From NCBI GenBank assembly GCA_963719135.1, contig CAVRAZ010000007.1, forward strand, positions 124,001 through 188,000: a stretch of DNA of 64,000 bases, read 5' to 3'. Origin of the DNA: CAVRAZ01 sp963719135. GTDB taxonomy: Bacteria; Pseudomonadota; Gammaproteobacteria; DSM-19610. How positions within the stretch are numbered: the first letter of the stretch is position 1; each line of letters opens with the position of its first letter. The notes under the pieces were generated by a model. That model did not search any database. It saw only the letters and a list, made by a program, of their open reading frames with translations, and was not told the DNA's origin. A program made the translations under genes and the position numbers. This document shows, piece after piece, positions 56,185 to 64,000 of this stretch.

Positions 56185-57392
56185 TGCGACGGCTGCGACT
56201 TTTCCTCGACCGCATCCAGCCGCTGTTCGCGCGCGGCGGACGCTTCGAGAAGTTCAACGCCGTGTACGAAATGATCGACACGGCCATCTACACCCCCGGG
56301 GACGTCACGCGCGAGGCACCGCACGTGCGCGATGCCGTCGATCTGAAGCGGGTGATGATCTTCGTCGTGTTCGCCAGCACCCCCGCGGCACTGATGGGTA
56401 TCTACAACGTCGGCCTGCAGGCCAACTCCGCCCTGGCCGCCGTCGGACCGGTTCCCGGCATGGGCTGGCGTATGACGCTGCTCGGCGCGCTTGGCGTCGG
56501 TTTCGCGGCAGACAGTGTGCCGGCCTGCTTTCTCCACGGCCTGAGCTACTTCCTGCCCATCTACCTGGTGACGCTGATGGTAGGCGGCATCTGGGAAGTG
56601 CTGTTCGCCGCGGTACGCAATCATGAGGTCAACGAAGGCTTTCTGGTGACCTCCTGGCTGTTCGGCCTGACCTTGCCGGCCACCATTCCACTGTGGCAGG
56701 TGGCCCTCGGCGTGTCGTTCGGGACGGTGCTCGGCAAGGAGGTGTTCGGCGGCACCGGCAAGAACTTCCTCAACCCGGCCCTGGTCGGTCGGGCCTTCCT
56801 GTTTTTTGCCTACCCGGCACAGATGTCGGGCCAGGTGTGGGTGCCGGTCGATGCCTATAGTGGTGCCACACCGCTGGCGACGGCCGCCAAGGGCGGTCTG
56901 GATGCGGTGCTGCAGTCCGGCGTGACCTGGAGAGACGCCTTCCTGGGGTTCGTGCCCGGGGCCATCGGCGAGACCTCCGCCTTAGCCTGCCTGCTCGGCG
57001 GCATCTTCCTCATCTACACCCGTATCGCCTCGTGGCGCATCATGGCCGGCGTGGTGGCCGGCCTGGTGGCCATGACGGTCTTGTTCAACCTGGTGGGCAG
57101 CGCCACCAATCCGCTGTTCGCGTTGCCCTGGCACTGGCACCTGGTACTCGGTGGCGTGGCCTTTGGCCTGGTCTTTATGGCCACCGATCCGGTATCGTCG
57201 GCCATGACCGAGGTGGGCAAATGGATTTACGGCGCCCTCATCGGCGTCATGGTGGCCCTGATCCGCGTGGTCAACCCGGCTTATCCGGAGGGAGTCATGC
57301 TCGCCATCCTGTTCGGCAACGTGTTCGCCCCCATCATCGACTGGTTCGTGATTCGGGCCAACGTCCGCAAGCGGAGCCACCGCGTTGGCTGA
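56184..57392 (+). CDS. nqrB: Na+-NQR subunit B
   Basis: Membrane subunit carrying covalent FMN and, by analogy, riboflavin and part of the sodium path. 402 residues. FMN attachment Thr229 is in DAYSGATPLA. GKEVFGGTGKNFLNPALVGR and FMATDPVSSAMTEVGKWIYG are conserved in NqrB/RnfD. ATG overlaps the nqrA stop and has AAGGAGGG in front. Confidence 0.95.
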   Translation: MRRLRLFLDRIQPLFARGGRFEKFNAVYEMIDTAIYTPGDVTREAPHVRDAVDLKRVMIFVVFASTPAALMGIYNVGLQANSALAAVGPVPGMGWRMTLLGALGVGFAADSVPACFLHGLSYFLPIYLVTLMVGGIWEVLFAAVRNHEVNEGFLVTSWLFGLTLPATIPLWQVALGVSFGTVLGKEVFGGTGKNFLNPALVGRAFLFFAYPAQMSGQVWVPVDAYSGATPLATAAKGGLDAVLQSGVTWRDAFLGFVPGAIGETSALACLLGGIFLIYTRIASWRIMAGVVAGLVAMTVLFNLVGSATNPLFALPWHWHLVLGGVAFGLVFMATDPVSSAMTEVGKWIYGALIGVMVALIRVVNPAYPEGVMLAILFGNVFAPIIDWFVIRANVRKRSHRVG

Positions 57393-58218
57393 TTCGCCCG
57401 CCAACGCCGCCGGCCGCGGACCGCTGGCCCGCTTCCTGGCCATGCCCAACGACGACCCGCTCAAGACCGTGCTGGTGGCCCTGCTGCTGTGCCTGGTGTG
57501 CGCCGTCGCGGTATCGGTGGCGGCCGTGACCCTGCGGCCTTTGCAGGAACGCAACAAGGACCTGGCCTTCAAACGGGAGGTCCTCAAGGTGGCGGGACTG
57601 TACATGCCAGGGAGTGACACTGAGGCCCTGTACAAACAGATCGACGCGCGCATGGTGGACCTGGCGACCGGCGAGTACCGTCCCGACCTCGACCCGAAGA
57701 GCTACTCCCCCCAGGCGGCGGCCCGCGACCCCCGGACGGGCACGGCAATCCCGCCGGCCGAGGACCTGGCGCACATCAAACGCCGCGCCCGCGTCGTCCC
57801 GGTGTATCTGGTGCGTCAGGGCCGCCGGCTGAGCCTCATCATCCTCCCCGTCTACGGCACCGGACTGTGGTCCACCCTGTATGGCCTGCTGGCCCTGCGC
57901 GCCGACGCCAACAGGGTGGCGGGTGTCAGCTTCTACGAGCAGGCCGAGACCGCCGGCCTCGGGGCCGAGGTGGCCAATCCCAAGTGGCAGGCCGGCTGGG
58001 TTGGCAAGCGTATCTACGACGACACCGACAAGGTGCGGTTTCATCTGGTCAAAGGCGGTGTCACCGGCAAAGGCGAAGCGGCCGCCTACGGCGTGGACGC
58101 CTTGTCGGGCGCCACCCTGACCAGCAACGGCGTCACGGATCTGGTGCGTTACTGGCTCGGTGACGACGGGTTTGGGCGCTATCTGGCCCACGTCAAACGT
58201 CAGGAGGGCAGCGGATGA
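57385..58218 (+). CDS. nqrC: Na+-NQR subunit C
   Basis: Periplasmic-facing subunit with a single N-terminal membrane helix (TVLVALLLCLVCAVAVSVAA) and a covalent FMN on Thr244 in LSGATLTSNGV. WSTLYGLLALRADANRVAGV and EQAETAGLGAEVANPKWQ are typical. 277 residues. TTG start overlapping the nqrB end by 8 bases. Confidence 0.92.
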   Translation: MADSPANAAGRGPLARFLAMPNDDPLKTVLVALLLCLVCAVAVSVAAVTLRPLQERNKDLAFKREVLKVAGLYMPGSDTEALYKQIDARMVDLATGEYRPDLDPKSYSPQAAARDPRTGTAIPPAEDLAHIKRRARVVPVYLVRQGRRLSLIILPVYGTGLWSTLYGLLALRADANRVAGVSFYEQAETAGLGAEVANPKWQAGWVGKRIYDDTDKVRFHLVKGGVTGKGEAAAYGVDALSGATLTSNGVTDLVRYWLGDDGFGRYLAHVKRQEGSG

Positions 58219-58877
58219 ACCAGGACAGCAAGCAGATCCTGTTCGAGCCGATCATCGACAACAACCCCATCATCCTGCAAATCCTGGGCATCTGTTCGGC
58301 CTTGGCGGTGACCGCCAAGCTGGCACCGGCCCTGGTCATGGCGGTGGCCGTGACGGTGGTGACAGCCTTGTCGAATGCCTCCGTCAGCCTGATCCGCCAC
58401 CACCTGCCGACCAATATCCGCATCATCGTGCAGATGACCATCATCGCCTCGCTGGTGATCGTGGTGGCGCAGGTGATCGAGGCCTATGCCTACGAGATCA
58501 GCAAGCAGCTGTCGGTGTTCGTGGGCCTGATCATCACCAACTGCATCGTGCTCGGCCGGGCCGAGGCCTATGCCATGAAAAATGGTCCCTGGCCCAGCTT
58601 CCTGGACGGTATCGGGCACGGCCTGGGTTACAGCGCCATCCTGATCTGCGTAGCGGTGATCCGCGAGCTGCTGGGCTCGGGTACATTGTTGGGCTACGAG
58701 GTGCTGAACACGGTCAAGAACGGCGGCTGGTACGAGCCCAACGGGCTCATGCTGCTCGCACCGGGGGCCTTTTTCATCATCGGGCTGCTCATCTGGGCAG
58801 TGCGCACCGCCAAGCCCGAACAGGTGGAACGGCCCGAGTTCCGGATCGAGGTGGTGCACCGCACCGAGGCCCTCTGA
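58215..58877 (+). CDS. nqrD: Na+-NQR subunit D
   Basis: 220 residues, six helices. FEPIIDNNPIILQILGICSA, SLIRHHLPTNIRIIVQMTII and GLIITNCIVLGRAEAYAMKN identify NqrD. The cysteine in the ITNC motif is one of those binding the intramembrane iron centre shared with NqrE. Overlaps nqrC by 4 bases. Confidence 0.95.
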   Translation: MNQDSKQILFEPIIDNNPIILQILGICSALAVTAKLAPALVMAVAVTVVTALSNASVSLIRHHLPTNIRIIVQMTIIASLVIVVAQVIEAYAYEISKQLSVFVGLIITNCIVLGRAEAYAMKNGPWPSFLDGIGHGLGYSAILICVAVIRELLGSGTLLGYEVLNTVKNGGWYEPNGLMLLAPGAFFIIGLLIWAVRTAKPEQVERPEFRIEVVHRTEAL

Positions 58878-59485
58878 TGGAAGCTTACCTGTCCCTGTTC
58901 GTGCGCTCGGTGTTCATCGAGAACCTGGCGCTGTCGTTCTTCCTCGGCATGTGCACCTTCCTGGCGGTGTCCAAGAAGGTGGAGACCGCCATGGGTCTGG
59001 GCGTGGCGGTGGTGGTGGTCCAGAGCATCACGGTCCCGGTCAACAATCTGATCCTGGAGTTCCTGCTGGCACCGGGAGCGCTGGCCTGGCTGGGACTGCC
59101 CGACGTGGACCTGTCCTTTCTCGGGCTCATCACCTACATCGGGGTCATCGCCGCGATCGTACAAATCCTGGAAATGACCCTGGACCGGTACTTTCCCGTG
59201 CTCTACAACGCCCTGGGCATCTTTCTTCCTCTGATCACCGTGAACTGCGCCATCCTCGGAGGCTCGCTGTTCATGGTGGAACGACACTACAGCTTCGGCG
59301 AGAGCCTGGTCTACGGCTTCGGCAGCGGCACCGGCTGGGCCCTCGCCATCGTGGCCCTGGCGGGTGTACGCGAGAAGCTCAAGTACAGCGACGTGCCCGC
59401 CGGGCTGCAGGGGCTGGGCATCACCTTCATCACCGCGGGACTCATGGCCATGGCCTTCATGTCCTTCTCGGGCATAAGGCTTTAG
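58877..59485 (+). CDS. nqrE: Na+-NQR subunit E
   Basis: 202 residues, six helices with pseudo-twofold similarity to NqrD. VFIENLALSFFLGMCTFLAV and FLPLITVNCAILGGSLFMVE carry the iron-centre cysteines. ATG overlaps the nqrD stop by one base. Confidence 0.95.
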   Translation: MEAYLSLFVRSVFIENLALSFFLGMCTFLAVSKKVETAMGLGVAVVVVQSITVPVNNLILEFLLAPGALAWLGLPDVDLSFLGLITYIGVIAAIVQILEMTLDRYFPVLYNALGIFLPLITVNCAILGGSLFMVERHYSFGESLVYGFGSGTGWALAIVALAGVREKLKYSDVPAGLQGLGITFITAGLMAMAFMSFSGIRL

Positions 59486-59515
59486 GCCGATGTACCGGCC
59501 GGAGGATGCAACGGC

Positions 59516-60736
59516 ATGACGGAGATCGCGCTCGGCGTCTTCATGTTCACGGCCATCATCCTGGCCCTGGTAGCGCTCATCCTGGTGGCCCGTGTGCGCC
59601 TGGTACCCTCCGGCAAGGTCACCATCACCATCAACGGCGAACGGGAAGTGGCTGTCCCGGTGGGTCTCAAGCTCCTGATGGCCCTGGCGGAGGCGCAGAT
59701 CTTTGTGGCCTCGGCCTGCGGCGGCGGCGGCAGCTGTGGTCAATGCCGCGTCCGGGTGTTCTCAGGCGGCGGCAGCATCCTGCCCACCGAGTCTTCGCTC
59801 ATCAGCAAGCGCCAGGCGGCCGAGGGCGAACGCCTGTCGTGCCAGGTCGTGGTCAAACAGGACATGGCCATCGAGGTGCCGCGCGAAGTGTTCGGCGTCA
59901 GGAAATGGCGCTGCCGGGTGCGCTCCAACCGCAATGTCGCGACCTTCATCAAGGAACTGGTCCTGGAGCTGCCTGCCGGCGAAGACATCCAGTTTCGCGC
60001 CGGCGGTTATATCCAGATCGAATGCCCACCGCACCACCTCCGGTATACCGATTTCGCCATCGATGAGCGCTACCGGGACGAGTGGGACCGCTACAACCTG
60101 TGGCGTTACGAGTCGGAGGTCAAGGCACCCCTGTCACGCGCCTATTCGATGGCCAACTACCCCGACGAGAAGGGCGTGGTCATGCTCAACGTGCGTATTG
60201 CGACGCCGCCGCCGAGCGTGCCCGATGCGCCGCCGGGCAAGATCTCGTCCTATATCTTCAGCCTCAAGCCCGGCGACACGGTGACCATCGCCGGACCGTT
60301 CGGCGAGTTCTTCGCCAAGGACACCCGTGCAGAGATAGTATTCATTGGCGGCGGCGCCGGCATGGCGCCGATGCGGGCCCACATTTTCGACCAGCTCAAG
60401 CGCATAGGTACCGGTCGCAGGATCAGCTTCTGGTATGGCGCCCGCAGCCTGCGCGAGACTTTCTATGCGGCCGATTTCGAGGCGCTGCAGGCCGCCCACC
60501 CCAACTTCGAGTGGCACCTTGCCCTGTCGGCGCCGCAACCGGAGGACAACTGGACGGGTTACACAGGGTTCATCCACGACGTGGTTTACGAAAACTACCT
60601 GCGGGATCATCCCGCGCCTGAGGATTGCGAGTACTACATGTGCGGCCCACCCATGATGACCGCGGCCGTGATCAAGATGCTGCATGACCTGGGTGTCGAG
60701 GACGACAACATCCTCCTCGACGACTTCGGCGGATAG
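59516..60736 (+). CDS. nqrF: Na+-NQR subunit F, NADH-oxidising
   Basis: 406 residues. N-terminal membrane helix (LGVFMFTAIILALVALILVA), a ferredoxin-like 2Fe-2S domain with Cys68, Cys74, Cys77 and Cys109 (SACGGGGSCGQCRV, LSCQVV), an FAD domain with RAYSMANYPDE, and an NADH domain with GGGAGMAPMRAH and YYMCGPPMMTAAV. NADH electrons enter here. Start after a 30-base gap from nqrE. Confidence 0.96.
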   Translation: MTEIALGVFMFTAIILALVALILVARVRLVPSGKVTITINGEREVAVPVGLKLLMALAEAQIFVASACGGGGSCGQCRVRVFSGGGSILPTESSLISKRQAAEGERLSCQVVVKQDMAIEVPREVFGVRKWRCRVRSNRNVATFIKELVLELPAGEDIQFRAGGYIQIECPPHHLRYTDFAIDERYRDEWDRYNLWRYESEVKAPLSRAYSMANYPDEKGVVMLNVRIATPPPSVPDAPPGKISSYIFSLKPGDTVTIAGPFGEFFAKDTRAEIVFIGGGAGMAPMRAHIFDQLKRIGTGRRISFWYGARSLRETFYAADFEALQAAHPNFEWHLALSAPQPEDNWTGYTGFIHDVVYENYLRDHPAPEDCEYYMCGPPMMTAAVIKMLHDLGVEDDNILLDDFGG

Positions 60737-60749
60737 GGGGTATCGCGGA

Positions 60750-60932
60750 GTGATCCTGTTTCTCGCCAGTTTCGTTGTGTTCCTGCTCGCCGTTGGCCTC
60801 ATGGCGGTCGGTGTACTGGCTCGCCGTTCGCCCATCACCGGCAGCTGTGGCGGTCTCGGCAACGTCCCGGGCGTGTCGCCACACTGTGGCGGCGCCTGCC
60901 GCCGCCACTGCCCGCGGCGGGTCGTGCAATGA
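60750..60932 (+). CDS. nqrM: Na+-NQR maturation protein NqrM
   Basis: 60 residues: one helix (LFLASFVVFLLAVGLMAVGV) and a cysteine-rich tail SCGGLGNVPGVSPHCGGACR with RHC, the NqrM/DUF539 form. It is needed in Vibrio for the iron centre of NqrD/NqrE. GTG start with GCGGAG upstream. ApbE flavin transferase, often encoded between nqrF and nqrM, is absent here. Confidence 0.85.
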   Translation: MILFLASFVVFLLAVGLMAVGVLARRSPITGSCGGLGNVPGVSPHCGGACRRHCPRRVVQ

Positions 60933-60980
60933 ACCGCGGCCGATGCACAGCTCGTCCGCTATTCGTCGAGAGGTGACGCC

Positions 60981-61388
60981 ATGTCCGTGCCATCCGCCGT
61001 GAAGGATTTCATGTCGCGCCCCGTGGTTAGCGTCAGTCCCGACATGGACATTCTCGAGGCCGTGAACGTCCTGCTGGAAAAGCGGATTTCCGGGGTGCCG
61101 GTAGTGGACAAGCTGGGCAATCTGGTGGGCATGTTGTCGGAGAAGGATTGCATGGCGGTCGTCCTGGATGCCGGCTATCACGGCTTGGGTGGCGGTACGG
61201 TGTCCGAATATATGCACCCGGAGGTGGAGACGGTGGATGCCGAGGCCAGCATCTTCGACATCGCCTCCCGGTTCCTGCGCCAGGAGTACCGCCGTTATCC
61301 CGTCGTCAAGGACAATCGCCTGGTGGGACAGATCAGCCGCCGCGATGTGTTGCGGGCGCTTACCGTCCTGTCGGGGGAGCGGGCATGA
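60981..61388 (+). CDS. Two-CBS-domain protein
   Basis: 135 residues made of two CBS modules: VKDFMSRPVVSVSPDMDILE to DKLGNLVGMLSEKDCMAVVL, and VSEYMHPEVETVDAEASIFD to NRLVGQISRRDVLRALTVLS. Such stand-alone pairs bind adenosyl nucleotides and report energy status. It follows nqrM by about 48 bases, so an energy-linked control of NQR or of the next gene is possible but unproved. GAGAGG upstream of the ATG. Confidence 0.85.
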   Translation: MSVPSAVKDFMSRPVVSVSPDMDILEAVNVLLEKRISGVPVVDKLGNLVGMLSEKDCMAVVLDAGYHGLGGGTVSEYMHPEVETVDAEASIFDIASRFLRQEYRRYPVVKDNRLVGQISRRDVLRALTVLSGERA

Positions 61389-61464
61389 GGCGATCGCGTG
61401 TGCCCGAACCGGCTGCCGTGCCCGGCGTCGTCGCGCATATCTGTAGACACCGGAGGTTATCACG

Positions 61465-61920
61465 ATGAGATTCAAGAAGACCCGCGAAGTGCTCGAGCGC
61501 GTCAGGCGCTTCCACGAGGAGGTGAGCGCGCACTGTGAGCAGGCATGCGGCGCTTCAGACCAGCAGCGGATCCGCATCCTGCTCAACTATATCGCGGATC
61601 GGGAACGGAACCTGGCCCACGCCCTCGGCGCGTTCACGGACAAGACCGCCGACCGGGTGCTGGACACCTGGTTTCAGTTCACGGTCGACGACGCCAAGCT
61701 CCATGAACTGCTCACCGGCAGCTTCAAGCCAACCATGGCAGCCGAGGACGTGACCAACGCCACGATGACCATCGCCGATCACCTGTTGGCCATGTACCGG
61801 GACATGCTGGCGGCGGCGGACACGGAGGAGCTACAGCGGGTGTTCCAGAACCTGCTTGATCACGAACAGAAGGAAAAGGAAAAACTCGCCCGTAACCTCC
61901 AGATGTTTCAGGACCTCTAG
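61465..61920 (+). CDS. Helical protein of unknown function
   Basis: 151 residues, all helical. FKKTREVLERVRRFHEEVSA, IRILLNYIADRERNLAHALG and LLDHEQKEKEKLARNLQMFQ. The E-x-x-L-A-H spacing in the second helix and the DHEQKEKEK near the end are loosely ferritin/rubrerythrin-like, but a full metal site is not evident. No family recognised. CGGAGG upstream of the ATG. Last gene of the NQR-linked group. Confidence 0.65.
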   Translation: MRFKKTREVLERVRRFHEEVSAHCEQACGASDQQRIRILLNYIADRERNLAHALGAFTDKTADRVLDTWFQFTVDDAKLHELLTGSFKPTMAAEDVTNATMTIADHLLAMYRDMLAAADTEELQRVFQNLLDHEQKEKEKLARNLQMFQDL

Positions 61921-62282
61921 CTCGCTGACGTTGCGTATCGACGCCCGCTTTCGGCACCATCCCGGCGCGAGCGCTTCCACCCCGTACCTTGCGTTAGGAA
62001 TACGCCAGGGCAAAAGCGTGACCATCGTCTGTCCGGACGTCATTGGCGCCGTCTTCTTCGCGCGTTTCGGCCCTGCCGCCGGAGGGGCATTCGCCACGGC
62101 CGTCGCTGTCTTCCTTGTGTCCTACGCTGCGAGGAGTCTCGATTCACCAATGTGCGACAGATGGCCAAACGAAACCCACTTTGTCCGGCATATTCTTAAC
62201 GCGCTGTTGCTGTTCCTGTTGGTCCGCGTGGTTGTCCTGTACGGTCCCCGGGCACGGACCGCATCCTAAGGACATTTAGGGT
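61921..62282. other. No supported gene
   Basis: Reading frames here are compositionally poor. A short hydrophobic run (HILNALLLFLLVRVVVLYGP near 62190-62250) is visible but has no start site or family match. Confidence 0.3.
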
Positions 62283-62373
62283 AAATGGCACTTACTTAAG
62301 CCCAGAACTGCCGTCATTCCGGCGAAGGCCGGAATGACGAAACCCCTGAAGTCAGAGTTAAGTAAGTGCCATT
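62283..62373. repeat. Short version of the nested inverted-repeat element
   Basis: Outer arms AAATGGCACTTACTTAA (62283-62299) and TTAAGTAAGTGCCATT (62358-62373) enclose one REP hairpin, stem CGTCATTCCGGC (62312-62323) with loop GAAG. CCCAGAACTGC and CCCCTGAAGTCAGAG match the inner flanks of the 4.6-kb element in reverse, so it is the same family with a smaller core. Confidence 0.75.
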
Positions 62374-62615
62374 GCATTTAGGGTCAGAGTTAAGACTGAA
62401 CGCATACTACAATATCTGCTCCCGGCCGAATTCGGTCGTCGCTGTGTCATTGGCCCACTCTCCGAATCGATTCGTGTGCAGGCAGTGACACTGCCCGGAA
62501 ACCGCGGTTCACCGGTCAACCAATTGGTACGGCCATCTCATACGGTTCTCGGAGGGACGGTGTAACGGGTGAAGCGCCCTTCTTGCGGCATCTTAAGACT
62601 TTGCCGGGAGTGCCT
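62374..62615. other. No supported gene
   Basis: Nothing recognised between the REP-like element and the second direct-repeat block, apart from GGGTCAGAGTTAAGACTGAAC just after the element, echoing its GTCAGAGTTAAG flank. Confidence 0.3.
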
Positions 62616-63920
62616 GCAATGTCGCATTTTGGCCGAAAGTTGCCGTTGTGGCACTGTCGGTCAGACTCAGTGTGGGTTATTGCAAGTCAGAAAGCAGCAA
62701 GGTGACATGCGGAACGCACCCGCTACTGTTCTTGGTCGGTTGCATTGTTGGCCCTGTGGTTGAGGCTTCCTGACTCGCGCATCTCACGCACCAGCGCCTT
62801 GGCAAGTTGGCTGACATCCGGATGCAGTGCGACTTGCGGTGATGCCAGACCCCGGATGATCTCCCCCTGGCGCGAACCCGCCACTTCGCCGTAGCTGAGA
62901 AAGGTCGTCAGCACCTTATCGTGTCCCAGGTTCTGACTCCACGCCTTGAACTCCTCGGGGGTCTGGCAGACTGACTGACCGAGCCGGACGAGCGTGTTTC
63001 TGAAGCTGTGCGGATTGAAATACGGCAGCCCGGCGCTGGCAAAGGCCGGGCGAAAAATGGCGCGGATGCGCGCGGCGCTGCGCCAGTGCGTCCGTTCCAG
63101 CCCCACCGCTTCAAACTGGCGGGTCGGCCCCAGCGCAATGCGGGTGGCGGGGAAGAGCGGGTCGTCATTGCTCCAAAGCATCTCCGCCTGGAGAAACGCG
63201 ACCCATTCGGTCACGATGCAGCGAATCTCATCCCCAACGTGAAAGAAGAACGTGGTGAAGGTCTTGCTGAACTTGGTCTGGACCTCGCGCGCATCCTGCT
63301 CGACGCAGCCCGCGGCGAGGTCGACGTGTTTCAGCTTCATCGAGGCAATGGCGCTGTCCCCTGCGCCGGTCAGGAGCGTGAACGCAATCAGGGCGCGGTC
63401 CCGGCGCTCGATGGCGCTATCGGCCGGCATCAGGGCGATGACGTGCTTCACCTGCTCCAAGGTCGGCCCCGTCTGTTCCCGCCTGGCCGTCGCCACGCGC
63501 ACGTCCTTTTCAGACAGGTTGAAATAATCCGCGTCGGAATACTGAAGACGTGACTTGTAGCCGGGCTGACCGGCGAGCCAGTGGAAGAACCGTTTGAGGT
63601 GGGCGAGGGTGGCATGCAGGGTTGCCTTGCTCAGCTTATTCCCGGTCTGCTGGTTCTTCTGTTCGGCCAGGTGCCGCTTGAACGCAATGGCCTGTTCAAA
63701 GTGAAACGACTTGAAATCCCGGTATTGGGTATCGACCTCGAAATCGGGCCAACGCCTTCGCGACCGCGTCCACCGTCGGCTCGCTGTGACGCTTGGCTTC
63801 CTTCAGGTAGGCGAAATACCGGCGCTTGATCCGCTCGTTATTGGCGTTGTGCGTTGTCATGGTCTGGTGCTCCCTATCCGAAGTCACTGTTCACGGAGGG
63901 CCATGCACTCTCGTCTAGAA
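62616..63920 (-). repeat. Direct-repeat block, copy 2 (recombinase gene plus flanks)
   Basis: Partner of 44204-45509. Same orientation, same extent, with scattered substitutions. Together they bracket 45.5-62.6 kb. Confidence 0.8.
62723..63860 (-). pseudogene. Tyrosine recombinase/integrase, copy 2, one frameshift
   Basis: From MTTHNANNERIKRRYFAYLK the frame breaks near 63742 after VAKALARF: copy 2 has CGAAATC where copy 1 has CGAATC, one extra A. Past that the frame is open through VATARREQTGPTLEQVKHVI, RRDRALIAFTLLTGAGDSAI, FNPHSFRNTLVRLGQ and NLGHDKVLTTFLSYG to the stop. Note GAGD in copy 2 where copy 1 reads GARD, in the box that normally carries the catalytic Arg. Removing the extra base gives 1137 bases, 378 residues, equal to repaired copy 1. 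Confidence 0.75.
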
Positions 63921-64000
63921 GGGAATTCCCGCGCCTTCGACCTCGGCGTGACTGATAGGATCGGAACACAGGACCGGTCCCCTGTTGGTCCTCCCTGTCT
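63921..64000. other. Window end, no feature seen
   Basis: Eighty bases beyond the second repeat block with no supported gene. Homology to the 45.5-kb side ends here. Confidence 0.3.

Noticed and set aside
54828..60736. Rnf complex instead of NQR
   Set aside because: An NqrA-type first subunit, the NqrF domain order (2Fe-2S, FAD, NADH) and NqrM are diagnostic of Na+-NQR; no RnfB or RnfC ferredoxin subunits are present.
43980..64000. Anti-phage defence or toxin-antitoxin system in the accessory region
   Set aside because: Looked for nucleases, helicases, reverse transcriptases, methylases and paired small toxins on both strands; none was recognised.

Overview
The window is high-GC DNA from a gammaproteobacterium. 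The evidence is the block nadB / rpoE-rseA-rseB-rseC-mucD-grx-lepA-lepB-DUF4845-rnc-era, a CydABX-YbgE oxidase operon, a complete Na+-NQR operon with nqrM, and a glyoxylate-shunt regulator (aceK). The style (PEP-CTERM-type surface protein, scattered REP hairpins, NQR next to small metal-handling genes) would fit a Chromatiales-like or other environmental, possibly sulfur-oxidising, lineage. That placement is inference; no rRNA is present to test it.

Layout. 0-1.6 kb: a lipoprotein with a damaged 3' end and a decayed glyoxalase-fold gene. 1.6-8.3 kb: TCA genes sucB, lpdA, sucC, sucD, gltA. 8.3-15.4 kb: a Crp/Fnr-like sensor domain lacking its DNA-binding end, a NifX-like gene, the cytochrome bd oxidase operon (cydP-cydA-cydB-cydX-ybgE), a c-type heme sensor-like protein and a flavin oxidoreductase. 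15.8-18.3 kb: FKBP isomerase, AI-2E transporter, lipoprotein. 18.6-25.9 kb: malate synthase G (minus strand) divergent from sucA and aceK. 26.3-31.4 kb: a beta-helix secreted protein and a TPR/glycosyltransferase-like protein, both interrupted by single-base frameshifts. 31.5-42.8 kb: nadB and the sigma-E envelope-stress operon running into lepA-lepB-rnc-era.

43-64 kb is accessory DNA. Two near-identical 1.3-kb tyrosine-recombinase blocks in the same orientation, 18.4 kb apart, bracket it. Between them lie a PEP-CTERM-type protein, an IS66 transposase gene split by a recombinase-in-trio (RIT) element with target duplication and terminal inverted repeats, a further short recombinase, a small-gene cluster (DUF3096, coiled coil, ZIP-transporter remnant, DUF2202 ferritin-like), the nqrABCDEF-nqrM operon, a CBS-domain protein and a helical protein.

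Working together: sucAB-lpdA forms 2-oxoglutarate dehydrogenase, sucCD and gltA are neighbouring TCA steps, and glcB with aceK point to growth through the glyoxylate shunt (no aceA is visible here). Cytochrome bd and Na+-NQR give a high-affinity oxidase and a sodium-pumping NADH entry point. Many apparent breaks are single-base indels that leave a family-length protein once repaired. In the duplicated recombinase the breaks fall at different places in the two copies. This suggests either uncorrected indels in the assembly or recent decay.
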